64,000 nt of DNA from Clostridium moniliforme (GCF_017873235.1 NZ_JAGGJZ010000002.1:434001-498000), one strand, 5' to 3'. Shown: positions 17,598-27,448, numbered from the stretch's first letter. Translations and numbers: made by a program. Notes: generated by a model not told the origin, from the sequence alone.

Positions 17598-19664
17598 TTG
17601 ATAAAGAGGGAACGGATAGATATTAAGCCTAAGGAAAAATATATAAGGTTTTTAATTAATACAATTACTATTTTAATAACATATATATTGCTTGTAACTG
17701 CAGTAGCACCTAAACAATATGATTTAAAAGAGGGTGACATTGCAAGGATTGATATAAAGGCTCCAAGAGATACTGTTAATGAACTTGCAACTCAAGAGAG
17801 AATAAAAGAAGCCACGGATAAAATAGATAAACCCTATACGTTAAAGGGTGAAGTAGAAAATGAAGTAGAAAAAAATGTTGATGATGTATTAAATAAAATA
17901 ATAAATTTGAATACTACAGTTGAAGATAATAAAGAAAAGTTAAAGGAACTTGCAAAGCTTAATAATAAAAATTTAACTGAGAGTGATTATAAACAGTTAT
18001 TGTCACTTTCACAAAATTCATTAAATGATATAAAATTTGAAATAAATGGTATCATAAAAGAAGTATATCAAAATAACATAGAAGATGGAAATGATAGTAG
18101 TTTAAAAAAAGCTGTTACTTTAGCTGATAAAAGAATAGATGACATTAATGCTTCATTTAATACAAAGAAAGTTCTTAAAAAGCTTGTTATTCCAGAAATA
18201 AAACCAAATTTTTTCTATGATAAAGAAAAAACAGAGGAGCTTATTAAAGAAGTACAAAGAAATGTACCTAAAGTAATAATTAAAAAGAATCAAACTATTG
18301 TAAGTGAAGGAGAACCAGTCACAGCAGAACAAATAGCTATTCTTAAAGATTTAGGACTGTTAGATCAAAGTGGTGGAACTTCATTTTTAATCCTTTATAC
18401 CGTTCTTGCTTTATTTACATTAATAGTATTTTTTACACAATATATTTATATTGCAAAAAATCATAAACAGGTATTTAAAAATACAAAGCTTATGATATTA
18501 ATTAATATTATAAATATATTTAGTTTTATTTTAGCAAGGGTTATAGGTGGATTGTCACCTTTTGCAATACCTCTTGCTTGTGCACCAATACTTATATCAC
18601 TTCTTATAGATTATAAGCTATCACTTGTTGTATGTAGTATAAACGTAATTATAATAGGTGCTTTAGTTAATTTCAATCCACAAATTATTATGGTTGGAAT
18701 ATTAAATTCAATACTTGGTTCAACAGGACTTAGAAAAATGCAACAGAGGAATGATATATTTTATTCATCTATTTCATTAATGGTAATGAGTGCTCTCTTA
18801 ACTTTTACAACAGGAGTTTTACTTTCAAATAATTTAAAAGAGATAATGATAGTTAGTTTACTTGCAGCTGTTGGTGTTATTTTTTCAGCAATTCTTGCAA
18901 TTGGAATATTACCGTTTTTAGAATCTACTTTTGATGTTGTAACAACATTAAAGTTACTTGAAATATCAAATCCAAATAATCCACTATTAAAGAAACTTTT
19001 AATGGAGGCACCTGGAACTTATCATCATAGTATGTTAGTTGCAAATCTTGCAGAAATGGCAGCTGAAGAAATTAATGCAAGTCCTGTAATTGCAAGGGTA
19101 GGAGCATATTTTCATGATGTTGGTAAAACAAAAAGACCATACTTTTTTGGAGAAAATCAAATAGGAAAAGAAAATCCTCATGATAAAATAAGTCCTAACT
19201 TAAGTACACTTATAATAACATCACATGTTAAAGATGGTGTAGAACTTGCAAAGGAATATAATTTACCAGAAGTAATTAAAGACATTATAGAACAACATCA
19301 TGGAACAACATTAGTTAAATATTTTTATTATACAATGAAAAACAATGCAGAAAATCCAGAGGATGTTAAAGAGGAAGATTTTAAATATCCAGGGCCAATA
19401 CCAAGTAGCAAAGAAGCTGGAATTATAATGCTTGCAGATAGTGTTGAAGCCGCCGTTAGATCAATTTCTGAACCTACTAAAGGCAAAATTGAGGAAATGG
19501 TAAATAATATTATTAAAGATAAGCTTTATTCAGGACAGCTTGATAATTGTGATTTAACATTAAAAGATTTAGAAAAAATAAGAAAATGCTTTCTTAAAGC
19601 ACTACTTGGAATATATCATCAAAGAATAGAATATCCAACGGAAAAGAAGGTTAAAGAAGGATAA
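17598..19664 (+). CDS. pgpH: Membrane cyclic-di-AMP phosphodiesterase, 7TM-HD family
   Basis: This protein of about 688 residues belongs to the PgpH/YqfF family and hydrolyses cyclic-di-AMP. It has an N-terminal membrane anchor, a large extracellular 7TMR-HDED domain (about 45-260), seven membrane helices (about 265-470) and a C-terminal HD domain with HHSMLVANLAEMAAE and HDVGKTKRP. A TTG start at 17598 is chosen because AGAAGGTGAT lies 7 nt upstream. The alternative GTG at 17589 falls inside that site and would add three residues. The gene follows yqfD and precedes ybeY, as in B. subtilis. Confidence 0.92.
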   Translation: MIKRERIDIKPKEKYIRFLINTITILITYILLVTAVAPKQYDLKEGDIARIDIKAPRDTVNELATQERIKEATDKIDKPYTLKGEVENEVEKNVDDVLNKIINLNTTVEDNKEKLKELAKLNNKNLTESDYKQLLSLSQNSLNDIKFEINGIIKEVYQNNIEDGNDSSLKKAVTLADKRIDDINASFNTKKVLKKLVIPEIKPNFFYDKEKTEELIKEVQRNVPKVIIKKNQTIVSEGEPVTAEQIAILKDLGLLDQSGGTSFLILYTVLALFTLIVFFTQYIYIAKNHKQVFKNTKLMILINIINIFSFILARVIGGLSPFAIPLACAPILISLLIDYKLSLVVCSINVIIIGALVNFNPQIIMVGILNSILGSTGLRKMQQRNDIFYSSISLMVMSALLTFTTGVLLSNNLKEIMIVSLLAAVGVIFSAILAIGILPFLESTFDVVTTLKLLEISNPNNPLLKKLLMEAPGTYHHSMLVANLAEMAAEEINASPVIARVGAYFHDVGKTKRPYFFGENQIGKENPHDKISPNLSTLIITSHVKDGVELAKEYNLPEVIKDIIEQHHGTTLVKYFYYTMKNNAENPEDVKEEDFKYPGPIPSSKEAGIIMLADSVEAAVRSISEPTKGKIEEMVNNIIKDKLYSGQLDNCDLTLKDLEKIRKCFLKALLGIYHQRIEYPTEKKVKEG

Positions 19665-19668
19665 TTTA

Positions 19669-19700
19669 TATGGGGAGAGAAACTCCCCATAATTTAATTT
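19669..19700 (+). terminator. Weak terminator or attenuator hairpin after pgpH
   Basis: ATGGGGAG (19670-19677) pairs with CTCCCCAT (19683-19690) around a 5-nt loop and is followed by a mixed A/T tail. It probably only partly stops transcription into ybeY. Confidence 0.6.
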
Positions 19701-19792
19701 AAATAATAGCATATGCTTTAAATTGGTATTTTTATTATATATTTATTAGAAAATACCAGTTTAACAATAAAATAATATTTAGGAGAATTTTA

Positions 19793-20293
19793 ATGATTTA
19801 CGTAGATAATAGACAAGATAAAATAGAAGTTTCAAAAGAATTTATTGAAAATTTAGAAAAAGTTATAGAATTTGCATTAAAAGAAGAAGAAGTTTTAATT
19901 CCTTCTGAAATATCAATGATTTTTGTTGATAATGAAGAAATAAGAGAAATAAATAATGAAACAAGAGGAATAGATAGAGCTACAGATGTACTTTCTTTTC
20001 CAATGCTTGATTATGAAGATAAAAAGGTGTTTAAGGAACTTTATAAAGATAAAGACTTTGATATAACTTTCATGGATGGAGAAGAATTAGTTTTAGGTGA
20101 TATAGTATTATCTCTTGAAAGAGCACTAGAACAAAGTAAAGAATATAATCATTCATTTGAGAGGGAAGCATCTTATTTAGTTGTTCACTCAGTATTACAT
20201 TTATTAGGGTATGATCATATGGAAGAATTAGATAAAAAGATAATGAGAAAAAGAGAAGAGGATATACTTTCTAAATTAAATATTAGAAGATAA
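19793..20293 (+). CDS. ybeY: Endoribonuclease YbeY, rRNA maturation factor
   Basis: This 166-residue metal-dependent RNase acts in 16S rRNA 3' maturation and ribosome quality control. The zinc site [11 protein letters not shown] gives H132, H136 and H142. The conserved ATDVLSFP block lies at 63-70. AGGAGA precedes the ATG. It continues the conserved order ybeY-dgkA-cdd-era-recO, which is common in Firmicutes. Confidence 0.95.
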   Translation: MIYVDNRQDKIEVSKEFIENLEKVIEFALKEEEVLIPSEISMIFVDNEEIREINNETRGIDRATDVLSFPMLDYEDKKVFKELYKDKDFDITFMDGEELVLGDIVLSLERALEQSKEYNHSFEREASYLVVHSVLHLLGYDHMEELDKKIMRKREEDILSKLNIRR

Positions 20294-20312
20294 AAACATA
20301 AGGGTGGTTTTT

Positions 20313-21014
20313 ATGAAGTTAAAGAAATTGGTTGATAGTTTTAATAATGCTATAGATGGAATTATATATACAGTTAGAACGCAAAGAAACATGAAAATAC
20401 ATATGGTAGTTACCTTAGGTGTATTAATAGCGTGCCTTTTCTTTAATGTATCTAAAAGTGAATTTTTAATTCTTGCTATAACAATAACTATGGTAATTGG
20501 TGCAGAACTTCTAAATACTGCTATAGAAGCTGTTGTAGATATGAATACTAATCATTATCATCCATTAGCTAAAATAGCTAAAAATGTTGCAGCAGGAGCA
20601 GTTCTTTTAACTGCTATAAATGCAGTAGTTGTTGGGTATATTATATTTTGGGATAAGTTATCAGAGTTATCCTTTATATTAATTCATAAAATAAGAATGT
20701 CAGAGCCTCATACTATATTTATTATTTTGGTTTTTGTATCTATAGCTACAATAATAGTAAAAGCAATATTTGGAGAAGGAACACCACTAAAGGGCGGAAT
20801 GCCAAGTGGACATAGTGCCATTGCATTTTCAATAGCAACAATAATATCTTTAATAACAGAAGAACCTATATGCATTATGCTAAGTTTTATTATGGCTATA
20901 ATTACGGCACAAAGTAGAGTTGATTCAGAAATTCACTCTGTTTTTGAAGTTATTGTAGGAGCTTTATTTGGAATTTTAATAACTTTATTTATATTTGTAT
21001 TACTTAAAATTTAA
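20313..21014 (+). CDS. dgkA: DgkA-type lipid kinase fused to a PAP2 phosphatase
   Basis: This 233-residue membrane protein joins two lipid-phosphate enzymes. Residues 1-115 are a prokaryotic DgkA-like kinase with the signature GAELLNTAIEAVVD (63-76). In Gram-positives this family prefers undecaprenol. Residues 130-233 are a PAP2 phosphatase-like domain with PSGH (164-167) and SR(x5)H (S201, R202, H208). The first PAP2 motif (K-x6-RP) is not obvious. The ATG at 20313 lies behind AAGGGTGG; the GTG within that site is rejected. The fusion could supply undecaprenyl phosphate both from the alcohol and from the diphosphate. Activity of the second domain is unproven. Confidence 0.88.
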   Translation: MKLKKLVDSFNNAIDGIIYTVRTQRNMKIHMVVTLGVLIACLFFNVSKSEFLILAITITMVIGAELLNTAIEAVVDMNTNHYHPLAKIAKNVAAGAVLLTAINAVVVGYIIFWDKLSELSFILIHKIRMSEPHTIFIILVFVSIATIIVKAIFGEGTPLKGGMPSGHSAIAFSIATIISLITEEPICIMLSFIMAIITAQSRVDSEIHSVFEVIVGALFGILITLFIFVLLKI

Positions 21015-21032
21015 AGCTTTAATATATAACTT

Positions 21033-21059
21033 TTGAAAATTATTTATTAGTGTTATAAT
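21033..21059 (+). promoter_or_regulatory. Probable promoter before cdd
   Basis: An extended -10 (TGTTATAAT, with TATAAT at 21054-21059) and a near-consensus TTGAAA (21033-21038) at a short 15-bp spacing. Confidence 0.45.
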
Positions 21060-21113
21060 AAATATCACGCAATAAGAAATAGATTATACAATTTCGAAAT
21101 GGGGGATGTATAT

Positions 21114-21512
21114 ATGGGAAATAATAAATTAATAAAAGCGGCAATTAATGCAAGGGAAAAGGCATATTCTCCTTACTCAAATTTTAAAGTTGGAGCAGCT
21201 GCACTTTTTGAAGACAATAATATATATACTGGATGCAATATTGAAAATGCATCTTTTGGAGCAACAAATTGCGCTGAAAGAACAGCAATATTTAATGGAG
21301 TATCAAATGGTAATAGGGTGTTAAAAGAATTAGCACTTATTGGAGATCCAAATGGTTACACTTATCCATGTGGCATTTGTAGGCAAGTAATTACAGAATT
21401 TGCAGAAAGTAAAGACATGAAAATTTATATTATAAAAAATGAAAATGACTATATAGAAAAAACTTTAGGAGAAATAATGCCTGGATTCTTTACAAAAAAG
21501 GATCTAGAGTAA
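21114..21512 (+). CDS. cdd: Cytidine deaminase
   Basis: This 132-residue zinc enzyme deaminates cytidine and deoxycytidine to uridine forms in pyrimidine salvage. The zinc ligands and catalytic Glu are visible as CAE (C53, E55) and PCGICRQ (C86, C89). The chosen ATG is 7 nt after GGGGGA. An upstream ATG at 21099 overlaps that site. It is 11 bp before era, a very common neighbour. Confidence 0.95.
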   Translation: MGNNKLIKAAINAREKAYSPYSNFKVGAAALFEDNNIYTGCNIENASFGATNCAERTAIFNGVSNGNRVLKELALIGDPNGYTYPCGICRQVITEFAESKDMKIYIIKNENDYIEKTLGEIMPGFFTKKDLE

Positions 21513-21523
21513 TAGGAGGAAAA

Positions 21524-22414
21524 ATGTTTAAATCAGGATTTATATCAATAGTAGGAAGACCAAATGTAGGAAAATCTACATTAATGAATTATATAATGGG
21601 GGAAAAACTTTCTATAGTTTCTAATAAACCTCAGACAACAAGAAATAATATTCAAACTATACTAACTACAAATGACTATCAAATGATATTTGTTGATACA
21701 CCAGGTATACACAAACCAAAGCATAAATTAGGAGAGTATATGGTTAATTCAGCAAAGGATTCAACTAATGATGTTGACTTAATTCTTTTCTTAACTAATC
21801 CAGGAGAAGAAATAGGAAGAGGAGATAAATTTATACTAGAATCATTAAAATCAAAAAATGCACCAGTATTTTTAGTATTAAATAAAGTAGATGAATTCAC
21901 TCAAGATATTGTTGCAAAAAGTCTTGTGGATTTTTCAAAGGAATTTAACTTTAAGGAAATAATTCCAATATCAGCATTAAAAGGAAAAAATGTCGATGAA
22001 TTAATAAAATTAATGGTTAAAGAATTACCAGAAGGACCTAAATATTATCCAGAAGATATGATAACAGATGTTCAAGAAAGATTTGTTGTGTCAGAAATAG
22101 TTAGAGAAAAAGCACTTAGAACTTTAAGAGATGAAGTTCCACATGGAATTGCAGTTGATGTAATTCAAATGAAACAAAAAGAAAATGGAACATATCATAT
22201 TGAAGTTGATTTAATATGTGAAAAAGATTCACATAAAGGAATAATAATAGGTAAAAATGGTCAATCTTTAAAGAAAATAGGTGAAGCTTCACGATATGAA
22301 TTAGAGAGATTCCTAAGAAGTAAAGTCAATATAAAAATATGGGTTAAGGTTAGAAAAGAATGGAGAGATAACCAAACATTATTAAAAGATTTAGGTTATA
22401 AGAAGCTTAAATAG
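21524..22414 (+). CDS. era: Ribosome-assembly GTPase Era
   Basis: This 296-residue protein has an N-terminal GTPase domain with G1 GRPNVGKST (11-19), G3 DTPG and G4 NKVD, and a C-terminal KH RNA-binding domain (about 200-285, [11 protein letters not shown]) that binds the 16S rRNA 3' end. It works in 30S maturation, in the same process as YbeY encoded upstream. AGGAGG precedes the ATG. Confidence 0.96.
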   Translation: MFKSGFISIVGRPNVGKSTLMNYIMGEKLSIVSNKPQTTRNNIQTILTTNDYQMIFVDTPGIHKPKHKLGEYMVNSAKDSTNDVDLILFLTNPGEEIGRGDKFILESLKSKNAPVFLVLNKVDEFTQDIVAKSLVDFSKEFNFKEIIPISALKGKNVDELIKLMVKELPEGPKYYPEDMITDVQERFVVSEIVREKALRTLRDEVPHGIAVDVIQMKQKENGTYHIEVDLICEKDSHKGIIIGKNGQSLKKIGEASRYELERFLRSKVNIKIWVKVRKEWRDNQTLLKDLGYKKLK

Positions 22415-22432
22415 TTTTGGGAGTTGTGTAAA

Positions 22433-23173
22433 TTGACCTTAATAAAAACAAATGGTGTAATTATTAAAACACAAGACTATAAAGAAAATGATAAATTAGT
22501 TTGGATGTATACAGAAAAACTAGGCAAAATTACAGCTATAGCAAGAGGAGCAAAAAGAAATAAGAGTAAACTATTTGCAATAACCCTTCCTCTTTGTTAT
22601 GGAGATTATATGATTTTTAAAGGAAAAAATTTATCTAATCTTCAAGAGGGTAAGATAATTAGTTCTTTTCAAGGTCTTATGAGTAATTTAGATAAGTTAA
22701 CATATTCTTCTTATTTATGTGAGCTAATTGATATAGCATTAATAGAAGGTGAAAGTAATAAATGGTTATATAAAGAATTTATTACTACTTTGTATCTTTT
22801 AGATACTGATGCTATAGATTATGAATTACTTATTAGATCCTTTGAACTAAAGCTTTTAAAAGCTACTGGGTATGGTCTTATATTAGATCATTGTGTTAGT
22901 TGCAATAAAAAGATTAATGTTTCAAATTATATAAGTTTATCTAATTTTGGAGGCGTATGTGAAGATTGTAATAAAGTACAAGGAATTTATATTTCTAAAG
23001 GTTCCTATAATGCTTTAAAATTTTTGACTAACACAAGTTCTGATAAAATATTTAGACTTAATTTATCAAAAGATATAAAGAAAGAAATAGAAAGAGTTAT
23101 AACATTTATAATTTCTTCAAACTATTCAAAAAAACCAAAGAGTCTAGAAATGCTAAGTTATTTAAAGGAGTGA
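22433..23173 (+). CDS. recO: DNA repair protein RecO
   Basis: This protein of about 246 residues loads RecA with RecF and RecR at gaps. An N-terminal OB fold (TLIKTNGVIIKTQDYKENDK) is followed by a helical domain and a zinc motif (CVSC about 153-156, CEDC about 178-181). The TTG at 22433 is the likely start, since GGGAG lies 9 nt before it. An in-frame TTG at 22424 abuts that site. It follows era by 18 bp. Confidence 0.93.
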   Translation: MTLIKTNGVIIKTQDYKENDKLVWMYTEKLGKITAIARGAKRNKSKLFAITLPLCYGDYMIFKGKNLSNLQEGKIISSFQGLMSNLDKLTYSSYLCELIDIALIEGESNKWLYKEFITTLYLLDTDAIDYELLIRSFELKLLKATGYGLILDHCVSCNKKINVSNYISLSNFGGVCEDCNKVQGIYISKGSYNALKFLTNTSSDKIFRLNLSKDIKKEIERVITFIISSNYSKKPKSLEMLSYLKE

Positions 23174-23179
23174 TAATTT

Positions 23180-23794
23180 ATGAAAGAAATTACTTTAGAA
23201 AAGGTTGATCAAATAAGAGAAAGAACTGGAGTTAGCTATGAAATGGCTAAAAAAGCTTTAGAAATTAATGATGGAGACTTATTAGAGGCATTAATATATA
23301 TAGAAAATAATGTTGTAGTTCCATTTGCTGAAGAGGAATCTTCAAAAAATTGCAATGAATGTAAAGCCACAGAAACAATAGCACAATTTAAAGCTTGGCT
23401 TAAAGAATTAATAGAAAAAGGAAATATAAGTAGAATAAAAATTAAAAAAGATAATTCTGTTTTAGTAGATGTACCAGTAAATGCTGGAATAGCTGCAACA
23501 GTTATAGGAGTTATTATGCCACCTATTTTAGCTTTTGGAGTTATTGCGGCAGTTGCTACAAAGGTAACTATAGAGATTACTAAATGTGATGGTTCTGTTG
23601 AGATAGTAAATAAATATATTGAAAAGGCAGCAGATGGAGTTAAAGGAAAAGCACAAGAAGTATCAGAAATAGTAAAAGAAAAAATAAACAATAAGAAAAA
23701 TGATTTAAAAGATAAAAAAACAAATAAGCAAAAAGTTTATGGTAGTGATGAGACTGTATATACATATACTGTGAATTTTGATGATAGGAAATAA
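23180..23794 (+). CDS. UBA-like plus DUF4342 protein
   Basis: This 204-residue protein opens with a UBA-like module (about 5-45; IRERTGVSYEMAKKALEINDGDLLEAL) of the kind seen in elongation factor Ts. A DUF4342 domain follows (about 68-145), with one long hydrophobic stretch (about 97-120), and then a lysine-rich, coiled-coil-prone tail. It probably sits at or in the membrane. No function is known. It follows recO by 6 bp and has its own AAAGGAG site. It may bind the nascent chain or the ribosome, by analogy with other bacterial UBA modules, but this is speculation. Confidence 0.78.
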   Translation: MKEITLEKVDQIRERTGVSYEMAKKALEINDGDLLEALIYIENNVVVPFAEEESSKNCNECKATETIAQFKAWLKELIEKGNISRIKIKKDNSVLVDVPVNAGIAATVIGVIMPPILAFGVIAAVATKVTIEITKCDGSVEIVNKYIEKAADGVKGKAQEVSEIVKEKINNKKNDLKDKKTNKQKVYGSDETVYTYTVNFDDRK

Positions 23795-23980
23795 ATGGAA
23801 GAAAAATCAAGAAAAACATATATGTAGCAGAGATAAAATGATATAGCAAGAGATAAATTTATTATTTGTTAAAAAATGGAAGAAATGCAATATAGCGTAT
23901 TATTTAATATGTATTTATAATTAAAATATAGTTTAAATAATAAAAAATATGATATGTAGAAATAGTATATCACATATAAA

Positions 23981-24048
23981 TATATACAGTATACTTTATG
24001 TAAAAATTTTATTAAAAGGTATACTGTATATAAAAAAAGTGCTATAAT
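23981..24048 (+). promoter_or_regulatory. Paired palindromic operators overlapping an extended -10 promoter
   Basis: Two near-identical palindromes, TATACAGTATA (23983-23993) and TATACTGTATA (24020-24030), lie 37 bp apart centre to centre. Together they form a 14-bp perfect inverted repeat (23981-23994 with 24019-24032). The second covers the -35 position of an extended -10 promoter (TGCTATAAT; TATAAT at 24043-24048). This fits autorepression by the HTH-CBS regulator encoded next. The rest of the gap 23795-24108 is A/T-rich with nothing else recognisable. Confidence 0.65.
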
Positions 24049-24108
24049 AAACGTGTCAAGAGAAACTTTAACAAATAATTATCCTTGTTTTGGAAAGAGG
24101 GATTAGTT

Positions 24109-24741
24109 TTGAAATTGTCAGATAGGCAAGAAGAAATAATTAGATTAGTTAAGGAAGGACAGCCAATTACAAGTGAATGTTTGGCTGAAAAGCTTGGAGT
24201 AACCAGAGCTGCACTTAGGGCAGATCTTGCAATTTTAACAATGATAGGTACATTAGATGCAAGACCAAAGGTAGGATATGTATATTCAAATAAACCAAAA
24301 AGTAGTTTGGTTCATGAGTATATAAATGAAATTAAGGTCTGTAATATAATGTCAAAACCATCAATAGTTAATGAATCAACAACAGTATACGATGCAATCG
24401 TATACCTGTTCTTAAATGATGTTGGCACATTATTCGTTGAAAACTCTGGATTTTTAACAGGAGCTGTTTCAAGAAAAGATTTTCTTAAAATTGCAATTGG
24501 AGGAACAGATATTCATAGAGTTCCAGTTGGAGTAATAATGACTAGAATGCCAAACATTGTATGCGGAACTCCAGATGATCCTGCCTATGATATAGCAAAA
24601 AAAATTATAGAACATGAAATAGACAGTATTCCAATCGTAGAAAAGATTATAGTAGATGACAAAGAACAATACAAAATAGTGGGTAAGGTTTCAAAAACTA
24701 ACGTTACAAAATTATTTGTTAAGCTTGGAGAAAATGAATAA
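24109..24741 (+). CDS. ccpN: CcpN-like transcriptional repressor, HTH plus two CBS domains
   Basis: This 210-residue regulator has an N-terminal winged helix-turn-helix (about 1-60, LSDRQEEIIRLVKEGQPITS) and a tandem CBS pair (about 78-210) that should bind an adenine nucleotide. It resembles B. subtilis CcpN (YqzB), which represses gluconeogenic genes and lies beside the PPDK-regulator gene yqfL. Here it precedes ppdK itself, so PPDK is the likely target. A TTG start at 24109 sits behind AAAGAGGGAT; an upstream TTG at 24085 has no site. The symbol is by similarity. Confidence 0.85.
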   Translation: MKLSDRQEEIIRLVKEGQPITSECLAEKLGVTRAALRADLAILTMIGTLDARPKVGYVYSNKPKSSLVHEYINEIKVCNIMSKPSIVNESTTVYDAIVYLFLNDVGTLFVENSGFLTGAVSRKDFLKIAIGGTDIHRVPVGVIMTRMPNIVCGTPDDPAYDIAKKIIEHEIDSIPIVEKIIVDDKEQYKIVGKVSKTNVTKLFVKLGENE

Positions 24742-24820
24742 TTTAATTAGTAGACTTCAGGGAATTTTAAAAATCTCTGTTAGTTATAGATAACATTAGT
24801 ATTGAACGGAGGAGTATTGA

Positions 24821-27448
24821 ATGGATAAAAAATACGTTTACCTTTTCAAAGAAGGAAATGCATCAATGAGAAATCTTTTAGGGGGTAAAGGAGCTAATTT
24901 AGCTGAAATGTCTAACTTAGGAGTTCCTGTTCCACATGGATTTACTATTACAACAGAGGCTTGCAATAAGTATTATGAAGATGGCAAGGTTATAGCATCT
25001 TCAATTATAAAAGAGATAGAAAATGCCATGAGAGAACTTGAAAAAGAAACTGGAAAGGAATTTGGAAGTACAGAAAATCCGTTACTTGTTTCAGTAAGAT
25101 CAGGTGCAAGAGTTTCAATGCCTGGTATGATGGATACAATATTAAATTTAGGGTTAAATGATATAGCTGTAGAAGCAATGGCAAAGCTTACAAATAACCC
25201 AAGATTCGCTTATGATTCTTATAGAAGATTTATTCAAATGTTTTCAGATGTTGTTATGGGAATTGAAAAAAGATTATTTGAATCAAAAATTGACGATATT
25301 AAAGCAAAAAAAGGTGTTGAATTTGATACAGAGTTAACAACAGAAGATTTAAAAGAGCTTGTTAGTCAATATAAGATGATATACAAAAAAGAAATGGGAA
25401 AAGAATTTCCACAAGAACCAAGAGAACAATTAATAGAAGCAGTAACAGCTGTATTTAGATCATGGAACAATCCAAGAGCTATAGTTTACAGAAGATTAAA
25501 TGATATACCAGGCGAATGGGGAACAGCTGTAAATGTTCAACAAATGGTATTTGGAAATAAAGGAGAAACTTCAGGAACAGGAGTAGTATTTTCAAGAAAC
25601 CCAGCTAATGGAGAAAAAGAAATATATGGCGAATATTTAATGAATGCACAAGGTGAAGATGTTGTTGCGGGAATAAGAACACCACTTCCAATAAGAAAGT
25701 TAGAAGAACAAAACCCAAAGATTTATAAAGAATTTATTGATATTGTTAATAAATTAGAAGAACATTACAAAGATATGCAAGATATGGAAATAACTATAGA
25801 AGAAGGTAAACTGTATTTTTTACAAACAAGAAATGGAAAAAGAACTGCTCAAGCTGCACTTAAAATAGCTGTTGATTTAGTTGAAGAAGGAATGATTAGT
25901 AAAGAAGAGGCAATACTTAAGGTAGAGCCTAAACAGTTAGATACATTACTTCATCCAGCTTTTTATGATGAAGATTTAAAAAGTGCAAATCCAATAGCAA
26001 AAGGATTACCAGCTTCACCAGGAGCTGCTTGCGGTAAAATTGCATTTACAGCAGAAGAAGCAAAAGATAGAGCAGCAAATGGAGAAAAGGTAGTTTTAGT
26101 TAGACTTGAAACATCACCAGAAGATATAGAAGGAATGGTAGCATCAGAAGGTATATTAACTGTAAGAGGCGGTATGACTTCTCATGCAGCAGTAGTAGCA
26201 AGAGGAATGGGAACTTGCTGTGTTGCAGGATGTGGTGAGTTAAAAGTTAATGAAGAAAATAGAACTTTAGAAGTGAATGGAAAAGTATATACTGATAAAG
26301 ATTTTATATCAATAGATGGAACAACAGGCAATATATATGGGGAAAAAATTAAAACAGTTACTCCAGAAATAACAGGACATTTTGCTACATTTATGGAATG
26401 GGTAGATGGAATAAGAAAATTAAAGGTTAGAACTAATGCAGATACTCCAAGAGATGCTAAACAAGCAGTTGAATTTGGAGCTGAAGGAATAGGACTTTGT
26501 AGAACAGAGCATATGTTCTTTGCAGAAGATAGAATATTAGCTGTTAGAGAAATGATAATAGCTAAAACAGAAGAAGATAGAAGAATTGCTCTTAATAAGA
26601 TATTGCCAATGCAAAAGGCAGACTTTATAGGAATATATGAAGCACTTAGAGGAATGCCAGCAACTATAAGACTTTTAGATCCACCACTTCATGAATTCTT
26701 ACCTCATACTGAAGAAGATATGCTATCTTTAGCTAAAGAACTTAATGTAGATATTGAAGATATAAAAGCAGCAGTTTGTGATAAACATGAATTTAATCCA
26801 ATGATGGGACATAGAGGATGTCGTCTTGCGGTTACTTATCCTGAAATTGCAGAAATGCAAACAAGAGCTATAATTGAAGCTGCAATAGCTGTTAAGATAG
26901 AAAGAGGATATGATATAGTACCTGAAATAATGATTCCGCTTATTGGAGAAATTAAGGAGCTAAAATTTGTTAAAAATATAGTTGTTAATACAGCAAATGA
27001 AGTAATGGCAGAAAAAGGAGTTACTATAGATTATAAAGTTGGTACAATGATAGAAATTCCAAGGGCTGCACTTACAGCAGATGAAATAGCTGAGGAGGCT
27101 GAGTTCTTCTCATTTGGAACAAATGATTTAACTCAAATGACTTTTGGATTCTCAAGAGATGATGCATCTAAGTTCTTAGCATCATATTATGAAAATGGAA
27201 TTTATGAACAAGATCCATTTGCAAAACTTGATCAAAAAGGTGTTGGTCAATTAGTAAAAATGGCAGCAGAAAAAGGAAGATCTACAAGAAATGATATTAA
27301 ACTTGGAATATGTGGAGAACATGGAGGAGATCCATCATCAGTAGAATTTTTCCATAACATAGGATTAGACTATGTTTCATGCTCACCATTTAGAGTACCG
27401 CTTGCAAGACTTGCAGCAGCTCAAGCACAAGTTAAAAATAAAAGATAG
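24821..27448 (+). CDS. ppdK: Pyruvate, phosphate dikinase
   Basis: This 875-residue three-domain enzyme interconverts pyruvate + ATP + Pi and PEP + AMP + PPi. It has an N-terminal ATP-grasp domain (about 1-340), a swivelling phosphohistidine domain with GGMTSHAAVVARG holding catalytic His455 (the same number as in the C. symbiosum enzyme) and the regulatory Thr453, and a C-terminal PEP/pyruvate barrel with CGEHGGDP. The length matches the clostridial family. GGAGG precedes the ATG. The CBS-domain repressor upstream is probably its regulator. PDRP/YqfL is not in this window. Confidence 0.97.
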   Translation: MDKKYVYLFKEGNASMRNLLGGKGANLAEMSNLGVPVPHGFTITTEACNKYYEDGKVIASSIIKEIENAMRELEKETGKEFGSTENPLLVSVRSGARVSMPGMMDTILNLGLNDIAVEAMAKLTNNPRFAYDSYRRFIQMFSDVVMGIEKRLFESKIDDIKAKKGVEFDTELTTEDLKELVSQYKMIYKKEMGKEFPQEPREQLIEAVTAVFRSWNNPRAIVYRRLNDIPGEWGTAVNVQQMVFGNKGETSGTGVVFSRNPANGEKEIYGEYLMNAQGEDVVAGIRTPLPIRKLEEQNPKIYKEFIDIVNKLEEHYKDMQDMEITIEEGKLYFLQTRNGKRTAQAALKIAVDLVEEGMISKEEAILKVEPKQLDTLLHPAFYDEDLKSANPIAKGLPASPGAACGKIAFTAEEAKDRAANGEKVVLVRLETSPEDIEGMVASEGILTVRGGMTSHAAVVARGMGTCCVAGCGELKVNEENRTLEVNGKVYTDKDFISIDGTTGNIYGEKIKTVTPEITGHFATFMEWVDGIRKLKVRTNADTPRDAKQAVEFGAEGIGLCRTEHMFFAEDRILAVREMIIAKTEEDRRIALNKILPMQKADFIGIYEALRGMPATIRLLDPPLHEFLPHTEEDMLSLAKELNVDIEDIKAAVCDKHEFNPMMGHRGCRLAVTYPEIAEMQTRAIIEAAIAVKIERGYDIVPEIMIPLIGEIKELKFVKNIVVNTANEVMAEKGVTIDYKVGTMIEIPRAALTADEIAEEAEFFSFGTNDLTQMTFGFSRDDASKFLASYYENGIYEQDPFAKLDQKGVGQLVKMAAEKGRSTRNDIKLGICGEHGGDPSSVEFFHNIGLDYVSCSPFRVPLARLAAAQAQVKNKR

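Noticed and set aside
23236..23691. Minus-strand open frame of 151 codons
   Set aside because: It is antisense to the UBA-DUF4342 gene, has a low-complexity Ser/Phe composition and no site upstream.
24019..24032. Inverted repeat before the CcpN-like gene read as a terminator of the recO operon
   Set aside because: The stem is A/T-only with a 24-nt loop and no U-run; it overlaps a promoter, so an operator is the better reading.
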